The notes beneath the pieces are model-generated. The model worked only from the letters and a program-made list of their open reading frames with translations, was not told where the DNA came from and did not search any database. A stretch of 6,783 nt of DNA from an uncultured Lachnospiraceae bacterium. GTDB taxonomy: Bacteria; Bacillota; Clostridia; Lachnospirales; Lachnospiraceae. Each line of letters begins with the position of its first letter. Positions within the stretch are counted from its first letter, which is position 1. Made by a program: the position numbers and the translations under genes. Shown here piece after piece: positions 1 to 5,464 of the stretch. Location: assembly GCA_934418055.1 (NCBI GenBank), contig CAKRWX010000133.1:1-6783 (forward strand), read 5' to 3'.

Positions 1-507
1 CTCCACGAACTGGACCTGGCCCAGAAGATCTCAGACCGGGTCATGACCGTCTGTGGGGGCCGTATTGACCGGATCGGGACACCGGAGGATATTTTTACGG
101 ACGAGTATATAAACCGCCTTTATAACGTCACGGAAGGCTCCTACCATGAGGCATTTGGAGCTATGGAGTTACCGGCCGCGAAAGCGGCCCCTCGGTTTTT
201 TGTCATCGGTGGAGGTGGAAGCGGCCTGGCAGTGTACCGGAAACTGGCGCGGCTGGGGATTCCGTTTGCCACAGGGGTCCTTCATAAGCATGACATCGAT
301 TATGAGGCGGCAAAATACAGCGCGGCACAAGTGATCGTGGAAGAGGCATTTGAGCCCATCCGGGAAGAAACATGGAAAAAGGCACTTTTGTGTATGGAAC
401 AATGCCCGGAGGTGATCTGTTGTCTGACACATTTTGGAACCATAAACCAGGGAAATAAAATTCTTTTGGAGGCGGCCCAGAGACAGAAAAAACTGAAAAA
501 TTCGTAA
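1..507 (+). CDS. ABC transporter ATP-binding protein, C-terminal part with extra domain (5' end outside window)
   Basis: The reading frame is open from the first base, so the start lies outside the window and 168 residues are visible. The first residues, LHELDLAQKISDRV, match the switch-histidine (H-loop) region of FecE/BtuD-type ATPases that power uptake of iron chelates or cobalamin; the GTPEDIFTDEYINRLYNV stretch that follows is also typical of that family. Walker A, signature and Walker B motifs must lie upstream. The usual family domain ends near visible residue 48. About 110 further residues follow, beginning APRFFVIGGGGSGLAVYRKL, a beta-strand, glycine-rich loop and helix pattern suggesting a Rossmann-like nucleotide-binding fold. 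I infer a membrane-associated importer ATPase with an accessory sensing or enzymatic domain; the substrate cannot be told. Arginine is mostly CGG/CGC/CGT here, unlike nrdD, which prefers CGT and AGA. The stop is TAA at 505-507. Confidence 0.8.
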   Translation, partial: LHELDLAQKISDRVMTVCGGRIDRIGTPEDIFTDEYINRLYNVTEGSYHEAFGAMELPAAKAAPRFFVIGGGGSGLAVYRKLARLGIPFATGVLHKHDIDYEAAKYSAAQVIVEEAFEPIREETWKKALLCMEQCPEVICCLTHFGTINQGNKILLEAAQRQKKLKNS

Positions 508-585
508 AATCCAGCATCTAAGCCATCTTTCGGGTATCGAAAGTATGTTCGAAAAAATGTCTTGAAAGAAAAGCAGAAGAACCTA

Positions 586-614
586 TTGACTTTTCATTCC
601 ATGCTCCCTATAAT
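586..614 (+). promoter_or_regulatory. Sigma-A type promoter of nrdDG
   Basis: TTGACT at 586-591 and a perfect TATAAT at 609-614 are separated by exactly 17 bp, a near-consensus housekeeping promoter. Transcription would start near 620-622, giving a leader of about 108 nt before nrdD. It is the only strong promoter I find in the 508-728 gap and it points into nrdD. Confidence 0.88.
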
Positions 615-634
615 TGAAAATGCACGTTGTAACC

Positions 635-681
635 ACACTAGATATAGTATCTAGGATTACATAAAACACAAGATATTTTGT
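635..681 (+). promoter_or_regulatory. Tandem NrdR boxes (putative NrdR operator)
   Basis: Box 1 at 635-650 is ACACTAGATATAGTAT and box 2 at 666-681 is ACACAAGATATTTTGT. Each matches 14 of 16 positions of the known NrdR box consensus acaCwAtATaTwGtgt. Their starts are 31 bp apart, about three helical turns, which is the spacing known for paired NrdR boxes upstream of ribonucleotide reductase genes. NrdR is a zinc-finger/ATP-cone repressor that senses dATP and ATP. Here both boxes lie downstream of the -10 element, within the first 60 or so transcribed bases, which suggests repression by blocking clearance or elongation. Box 1 overlaps an inverted repeat, CTAGATA-tag-TATCTAG (638-654), that could also form a small RNA hairpin. 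Confidence 0.82.
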
Positions 682-713
682 ATTTGCACCATAGTTGATT
701 TTTGCGATTTCTG

Positions 714-720
714 AAGGGAG
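714..720 (+). promoter_or_regulatory. Ribosome binding site that sets the nrdD start
   Basis: AAGGGAG ends 8 nt before the ATG at 729. This supports ATG 729 over an in-frame TTG at 702, which has no purine-rich site ahead of it. Confidence 0.85.
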
Positions 721-728
721 TTTACGGG

Positions 729-2960
729 ATGGAAGAGTTACACAAACGAGTGATCAAGCGAAGCGGGGAAGAAGTGGACTTTGACCTGCATAAGATCGTC
801 AATGCGATCAACGCTGCCAATGAAGAGACAGATAAGCTGCATCAGATGAATCCGTACCAGATCAAGGCGGTAGCGGAGAATGTAGCTGACAAGATCGCAG
901 GCATGACCCATGCGATCCATGTAGAGGATATCCAGGATATTGTCGAGACCAGCATTATGGAGATGCGTGGATATGAGGTAGCACAGAAGTATGTGCGTTA
1001 CCGTTATAAGAGAGAGCTGTCCCGCAAGTCCAATACCACCGATAATGGGATTCTGGCCCTGATCGACCAGCTGAACGAAGAGGTAAAGCAGGAGAATTCC
1101 AACAAGAACCCGGTGATCAACTCTACCCAGCGTGATTACATGGCTGGTGAGGTCAGCAAGGACCTGACCATGCGTATCCTGCTTCCGGAGGAGGTTGTAA
1201 AAGCCCATGAAGAAGGTATTATTCATTTTCATGATTCTGATTATTTCGCACAGAAAGAGCATAACTGCGATCTGATCAACTTAGAGGATATGCTGCAGAA
1301 TGGTACGGTCATCAGTGAGACCATGATCGAGAAGCCGCACAGCTTCTTTACTGCCTGCAACGTTACCACCCAGATCGTTGCCCAGGTAGCCAGCAACCAG
1401 TACGGCGGACAGTCCTTTACGCTGTCCCACCTGGCTCCGTTTGTGGATATCAGCCGCCAGAAGATCCGTAAGGCGGTGATCGAGGAGCGTACCGAATGCG
1501 GCGATTCCCTGGATGAGGAGATCGTGAATAAGGTTGTGGAGAAGCGTTTAAGAACTGAGGTCCAGAGCGGTATCCAGACCATCCAGTATCAGCTGATCAC
1601 CCTGATGACCTGTAACGGACAGGCACCGTTTGTGACCATGTTCATGTATCTGGACGAGGTTCCGGAGGGCCAGACCAGAGATGACCTGGCGCTGATCATC
1701 GAGGAGGCTCTGCGCCAGAGAATGCAGGGCGTGAAGAATGAGAAGGGCATCTGGATCACACCGGCATTCCCGAAGCTGATCTATGTGCTGGATGAGGATA
1801 ATATCACCGAGGATTCCAAGTACTGGTATCTGACCAGGCTGGCAGCGGAGTGTACCGCGAAACGTATGGTTCCGGATTACATTTCCGCCAAGGTTATGCG
1901 CCAGTTAAAGAAGGGTGATGTGTATCCATGCATGGGCTGCCGTTCCTTCCCGACGGTGGAAGACAGCCAGAGAAATCCAGACGGATCCAGAAAATACTAT
2001 GGCCGTTTCAACCAGGGCGTTGTCACCATCAACTTAGTGGATGTGGCATGTTCTTCTGAGGGCGATATGGAGAAATTCTGGGATATCTTAGAGGAACGTC
2101 TGGAGCTGTGCCATCGTGCTTTAAGATGCCGTCATGAGAGACTGTTAGGAACCACCTCCGATGTGGCTCCGATCCTGTGGCAGCACGGCGCCTTGGCAAG
2201 ACTGAAAAAGGGCGAGACCATCGATAAACTGTTATTTAACGGCTATTCCACCATTTCCCTGGGATACGCTGGTTTATGTGAGATGTGCGTGAGAATGCTT
2301 GGCAAGACTCACACTTCTCCAGAAGGCCAGAAGTTCGCTCTGGAAGTGATGCAGAAGCTGAATGACAAGTGCAATGAATGGAAAGCTGCTGAGAACATCA
2401 GTTATTCCGTATATGGTACTCCGATGGAGTCTACCACTTATAAATTTGCCAAATGCTTACAGAAGCGTTTTGGTGTCATTCCAGGAGTAACGGATAAGAA
2501 TTATATCACCAACAGCTATCATGTACACGTAACTGAGCATATCGATGCCTTCAGCAAGCTGAAATTCGAGGCAGAATTCCAGAAGCTGTCCCCAGGCGGC
2601 GCGATCAGCTACGTGGAGGTTCCAAATCTGCAGAACAACATTGAGGCAGTTCTGTCTGTGATGAAGTTTATTTACGATAACATCGTATACGCAGAGCTGA
2701 ACACCAAGAGCGACTACTGCGAACACTGCGGCTATGACGGCGAGATCAAGATCATCACTGAGCCAAACGGAAAACTGGTATGGGAGTGTCCAAACTGCGG
2801 ATGCCGCGACCAGGAGCAGTTATTCGTTGCCAGACGTACCTGCGGCTACATCGGAACCCAGTTCTGGAATCAGGGAAGAACCCAGGAGATCCGGGACCGA
2901 GTGCTTCATATGTCCAACAGCACCTTCCAGGAGGCTTCCGAGCTGGCACATCAGAACTAA
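729..2960 (+). CDS. nrdD: Anaerobic (class III) ribonucleoside-triphosphate reductase NrdD
   Basis: This cytosolic glycyl-radical enzyme reduces ribonucleoside triphosphates to deoxyribonucleoside triphosphates for DNA synthesis without oxygen. The product is 743 residues, a normal length. Residues 3-95 form an ATP-cone domain (VIKRSGEEVDFDLHKI), the allosteric site for ATP/dATP control of overall activity. In the catalytic barrel, Cys180 (HNCDLINL) and Cys404 (MGCRSF) match the conserved NrdD cysteines; the latter is the expected thiyl-radical residue. A second cysteine, Cys401, sits three residues before it. Near the C-terminus Cys664/Cys667 and Cys687/Cys690 form the zinc site, followed by RRTCGYIG with the radical glycine at Gly706. 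ATG 729 was chosen for its ribosome binding site; the nine extra residues from TTG 702 are unlikely. nrdG follows after 72 bp and activates this protein. Codons favour CGT/AGA, AAG, ATC and CTG, suggesting strong expression. NrdR boxes lie upstream. Confidence 0.97.
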   Translation: MEELHKRVIKRSGEEVDFDLHKIVNAINAANEETDKLHQMNPYQIKAVAENVADKIAGMTHAIHVEDIQDIVETSIMEMRGYEVAQKYVRYRYKRELSRKSNTTDNGILALIDQLNEEVKQENSNKNPVINSTQRDYMAGEVSKDLTMRILLPEEVVKAHEEGIIHFHDSDYFAQKEHNCDLINLEDMLQNGTVISETMIEKPHSFFTACNVTTQIVAQVASNQYGGQSFTLSHLAPFVDISRQKIRKAVIEERTECGDSLDEEIVNKVVEKRLRTEVQSGIQTIQYQLITLMTCNGQAPFVTMFMYLDEVPEGQTRDDLALIIEEALRQRMQGVKNEKGIWITPAFPKLIYVLDEDNITEDSKYWYLTRLAAECTAKRMVPDYISAKVMRQLKKGDVYPCMGCRSFPTVEDSQRNPDGSRKYYGRFNQGVVTINLVDVACSSEGDMEKFWDILEERLELCHRALRCRHERLLGTTSDVAPILWQHGALARLKKGETIDKLLFNGYSTISLGYAGLCEMCVRMLGKTHTSPEGQKFALEVMQKLNDKCNEWKAAENISYSVYGTPMESTTYKFAKCLQKRFGVIPGVTDKNYITNSYHVHVTEHIDAFSKLKFEAEFQKLSPGGAISYVEVPNLQNNIEAVLSVMKFIYDNIVYAELNTKSDYCEHCGYDGEIKIITEPNGKLVWECPNCGCRDQEQLFVARRTCGYIGTQFWNQGRTQEIRDRVLHMSNSTFQEASELAHQN

Positions 2961-2975
2961 ATCGATAGAGCACAT

Positions 2976-3009
2976 AAAAAATGCCGTCGCAGTCAAAAGC
3001 GGCGGCATT
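2976..3009. terminator. Stem-loop between nrdD and nrdG, terminator-like on the minus strand
   Basis: AATGCCGTCGC (2980-2990) pairs with GCGGCGGCATT (2999-3009) in an 11-bp stem with one G-U pair and an 8-nt loop. Read on the plus strand the stem is followed by CTTGTATT, a poor U-tract, so it is at best a leaky attenuator or an mRNA 3'-end stabiliser between nrdD and nrdG. Read on the minus strand it is followed directly by a run of Ts (complement of A2976-A2981), a canonical intrinsic terminator shape. It may do both: lower nrdG relative to nrdD and stop antisense transcription entering nrdD. Confidence 0.6.
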
Positions 3010-3019
3010 CTTGTATTAC

Positions 3020-3025
3020 AGGAGG
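3020..3025 (+). promoter_or_regulatory. Ribosome binding site of nrdG
   Basis: A perfect AGGAGG lies 7 nt before the ATG at 3033. It follows the intercistronic hairpin by 10 nt, so nrdG has its own strong initiation site and does not depend on coupling to nrdD. Confidence 0.88.
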
Positions 3026-3032
3026 AAATATT

Positions 3033-3560
3033 ATGCATGTAGGAGAGATCATGCAGGCAGACTGCGCCAATGGAGTAGGGATCCGCTTGAGCCTGTTTGT
3101 CAGCGGCTGCACCAATCGGTGCAAAGGCTGTTTTAACGAGCAGACCTGGGATTTTAACTATGGAAATCTGTGGACTCCAGAACTGGAGCAGTTCTTTATA
3201 GATACCTTAGCCAAACCATTCTACGATGGCATGACCATTCTGGGCGGAGAACCCTTTGAGCCTGGAAACCAGCCGGAGGTAGCAGGACTGATCAATCGCG
3301 TCCGCCGGGAACTGCCGGAGAAGAATATCTGGATCTACACCGGTTTTGTCTATGACAGGGATCTGGTACCGGGCGGCAGAAAGTATACCGATTACACCGA
3401 CCAGATCTTAGATCAGACCGATATCCTCATTGACGGTCCCTTTGTTCTGGAAGAAAAGGATATCCGTCTGAAATTCCGGGGATCTCGTAATCAGAGAATC
3501 CTGGATATGAAACAGACCAGAAAGAGCGGCCAGATCGTGTTAAGCCCATTAAACAAGTAA
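3033..3560 (+). CDS. nrdG: Anaerobic ribonucleotide reductase-activating protein NrdG (radical SAM)
   Basis: This 175-residue cytosolic enzyme cleaves S-adenosylmethionine at a 4Fe-4S cluster and uses the 5'-deoxyadenosyl radical to create the glycyl radical on NrdD (Gly706 of the neighbouring gene). The cluster motif CxxxCxxC is Cys26, Cys30 and Cys33 (SGCTNRCKGCFN). The GGEP motif at residues 71-74 contacts the SAM amino group. The C-terminal part, with DILIDGPF (130-137) and FRGSRNQRI (148-156), is characteristic of NrdG and separates it from pyruvate formate-lyase activases. Length is normal for the family. It lies 72 bp behind nrdD on the same strand and is probably co-transcribed from the promoter at 586-614; I see no separate promoter. 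A strong hairpin follows 15 bp after the stop. Confidence 0.95.
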   Translation: MHVGEIMQADCANGVGIRLSLFVSGCTNRCKGCFNEQTWDFNYGNLWTPELEQFFIDTLAKPFYDGMTILGGEPFEPGNQPEVAGLINRVRRELPEKNIWIYTGFVYDRDLVPGGRKYTDYTDQILDQTDILIDGPFVLEEKDIRLKFRGSRNQRILDMKQTRKSGQIVLSPLNK

Positions 3561-3575
3561 TCCAGTACCGCAGAC

Positions 3576-3623
3576 AAACGGCTCCCATCATGGATGTCTT
3601 CTGATCCATGATGGGAGCTGTTT
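3576..3623. terminator. Bidirectional terminator between nrdG and the ABC exporter operon
   Basis: The arms 3576-3595 and 3604-3623 pair over 20 bp (19 Watson-Crick and one G-U) around the 8-nt loop GTCTTCTG. The outermost three pairs are A-T, so each strand ends the stem in a short T run (TGTTT on plus, CGTTTG on minus). The genes on either side converge on it (stops at 3560 on plus and 3641 on minus), so it can end both transcripts. The U-tracts are short, but the stem is very stable. Confidence 0.85.
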
Positions 3624-3640
3624 CCTGGACTAGAATCATC

Positions 3641-5449
3641 TTAAGCAAACTGCGAATAAAACAATTTCGCATAAAATCCATTTTTCTTCAGCAATTCCTT
3701 ATGAGTTCCCTGTTCAATAATATCCCCATCCTTTACAACAAGAATACGATCTGCGTTCTGAATGGTTGATAACCGGTGCGCGATGACAAAACAGGTTTTT
3801 CCTGCCATCAGTCTCCGCATGGCCGACTGGATCTGGATCTCCGTCCGGGTATCTACATTGCTGGTGGCCTCATCCAGGATCAGCATCTGCGCATTCAAAA
3901 GCATGGCCCTCGCAATGGTCATCAGCTGCTTCTGTCCCTGGGAAATATTAATTCCTGATTCTGTCAGCAGCGTATCATAGCCCTGTGGCAGAGAACTGAT
4001 GAATTCGTGGATATGCGCTGCTTTTGCAGCCTCTTCCACTTGTTCCAAAGTCGCCTCCGGACACCCATAGGCGATATTTTCCCGGATCGTTCCCGTAAAA
4101 AGCCAGGTATCCTGTAAAACCATGGCATAGGCCAGACGCAGGCTTTTTCGTGTCACCTGCCTGATCGGTGTGCCATCGATGGAAATGTTTCCACTCTGTG
4201 GATCATAAAACCGCATCAAAAGGTTGATCAGGGTGGTCTTTCCTGCTCCGGTAGGTCCTACGATGGCAGTCAGGGATCCGCCAGCTGCTTTTAAAGACAG
4301 GTCATGGATGATCGGTTTCTCCGGCTGGTAACCAAAATGGATGTGCTCCATGGCAACTGCGCCCTCGTGGACATGCAGTTCTTTGGCATCGGCCGCGTCT
4401 TCCGGCTCTGGTCTGGTATCCAGAAGCACAAATACCCGTTCCGCTGCAGCCAGAGAAGACTGCAGTTCGCTGATGACGTTAGCCAGCTCATTGATCGGGC
4501 CGGAAAATTTCCTGGAATACAGAACAAACGAGGATAATTCTCCTAAGGTTAAGGTGAAACGCCCTCCAAACAGATACAGAAGTGCGCCAGATACGGAGAT
4601 CAGGGACAGAGACAGGTTGTTCATAAAATTAACAGTCGGCCCCATAGGCGCAGAGGCGTAATCCGCCTGGTAATAAGCGTTGCAGGCATCGGTGTTTTTC
4701 AAATGGAAACGCGCGTTCATGGTGTCTTCCTGATGGTAGGCCTTCACGGTCTTATGTCCGGAAATCGATTCCTCTGTATAACCGTTTAATTCCCCCATTT
4801 TCGCAGAACGCCGGCTGAAAGCAGGGCGGGCCAGTCCGGCCAGACGGCTGGTCAGGAAAAAAGACAGCGGTACGGTAAAAGCGAATACCAGGACCAGAAG
4901 CGGATTGATCCGCAGCATCATGATCAGGGAACCGAAGATCACGATGGTACTGGAGCAGGTCTGGACCAGATCCTGGGACATGGAAGTGTTGATGGTATCA
5001 ATATCATAGGAAATGTGGCTGATGATATCGCCGGTCTGGTGCTGGTCAAAAAAACTGACCGGGAGAGTCATCAGATGGCGGAATACGTCCGAACGCATCT
5101 GCTGGACGATCTTCTGGCTGAGGCGGATCAAAGTCCGGGACAGCAGCCATTCGAACAGGGCAGAGATTCCGTAGCAGGCAAGCATCATGCCACAGTAGAA
5201 AAAGACCTTTGGAAATTCCACATTGCCTTTTCCGTGGATGGCATCGACGGCCATACCAGAAAGCTTGGGACCTGTCAAAGCCAGGATGTTGCTGGTAAGA
5301 GTCATAAAAAGAGCCAGAAACAGAAACCATTTGAAATGATATAAGTATTTCCAGAGGCGTTTTAAGATCTGGGAGGTTTTCATCTTAGGCTTGTCCGCGA
5401 TCCCTTTCTGGAATGCGGGACCGCCGCCCATAATCCGGTTGGCGTTCAT
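3641..5449 (-). CDS. ABC exporter subunit, fused permease and ATPase, with consensus Walker B
   Basis: This 602-residue half-transporter has an exporter-type membrane domain at about residues 38-330, with six likely helices (around 41-59, 82-104, 162-178, 182-200, 275-294 and 300-312), and a nucleotide-binding domain at about 360-600. Walker A is GPTGAGKTT (398-406), Q-loop Gln446, Walker B MLILDE with catalytic Glu527, and switch His558. The signature is altered: ISQGQ (502-506) replaces LSGGQ. With the partner encoded just upstream this fits the heterodimeric family of TM287/288, LmrCD and BmrCD: this subunit supplies the catalytic Walker residues to the active site and its odd signature to the degenerate site. 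The likely role is export of drugs, lipids or peptides across the cytoplasmic membrane; the substrate is unknown. ATG 5449 was chosen over internal Met7 and Met23 because it overlaps the partner's stop and has an AAAGGAGG site. Confidence 0.93.
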   Translation of the reverse strand: MNANRIMGGGPAFQKGIADKPKMKTSQILKRLWKYLYHFKWFLFLALFMTLTSNILALTGPKLSGMAVDAIHGKGNVEFPKVFFYCGMMLACYGISALFEWLLSRTLIRLSQKIVQQMRSDVFRHLMTLPVSFFDQHQTGDIISHISYDIDTINTSMSQDLVQTCSSTIVIFGSLIMMLRINPLLVLVFAFTVPLSFFLTSRLAGLARPAFSRRSAKMGELNGYTEESISGHKTVKAYHQEDTMNARFHLKNTDACNAYYQADYASAPMGPTVNFMNNLSLSLISVSGALLYLFGGRFTLTLGELSSFVLYSRKFSGPINELANVISELQSSLAAAERVFVLLDTRPEPEDAADAKELHVHEGAVAMEHIHFGYQPEKPIIHDLSLKAAGGSLTAIVGPTGAGKTTLINLLMRFYDPQSGNISIDGTPIRQVTRKSLRLAYAMVLQDTWLFTGTIRENIAYGCPEATLEQVEEAAKAAHIHEFISSLPQGYDTLLTESGINISQGQKQLMTIARAMLLNAQMLILDEATSNVDTRTEIQIQSAMRRLMAGKTCFVIAHRLSTIQNADRILVVKDGDIIEQGTHKELLKKNGFYAKLFYSQFA

Positions 5450-5464
5450 GACAGGGCCTCCTTT
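5446..5464 (-). promoter_or_regulatory. ATGA stop/start overlap with ribosome binding site
   Basis: On the minus strand the four bases at 5449-5446 read ATGA, so the downstream start codon overlaps the TGA stop of the upstream exporter subunit. AAAGGAGG (5464-5457) lies inside the upstream coding end, 7 nt before the ATG. This arrangement couples translation and favours equal amounts of the two halves of a heterodimer. Confidence 0.88.

Noticed and set aside
527..543. Small inverted repeat CTTTCG-GGTAT-CGAAAG after the first gene, as a possible terminator
   Set aside because: The stem is only 6 bp, weak, and has no T run after it on either strand. Whether the upstream transcript ends before nrdD stays open.
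627..648. Second promoter formed by TTGTAA (627) and TATAGT (643)
   Set aside because: The spacer is only 10 bp, too short for a sigma-A promoter; the A/T-rich sequence is better explained by the NrdR box.
702..728. Upstream TTG start adding nine residues to NrdD
   Set aside because: There is no ribosome binding site before 702, and AAGGGAG sits at ideal distance from ATG 729; the protein from 729 starts like other ATP-cone NrdD proteins.
738..1262. 174-codon minus-strand open frame opposite nrdD
   Set aside because: It lies wholly antisense to a well-recognised gene, its product resembles no family I know, and it has no clear ribosome binding site. It is a coding shadow.
2734..3042. Plus-strand open frame overlapping the end of nrdD and the intercistronic hairpin
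   Set aside because: It is out of frame with the zinc and glycyl-radical end of NrdD, runs through the hairpin, and has a composition typical of a frame shadow.
5015..5344. Plus-strand open frame opposite the exporter membrane domain
   Set aside because: It is antisense to a clear ABC transporter gene, with no promoter, ribosome binding site or recognisable domain.
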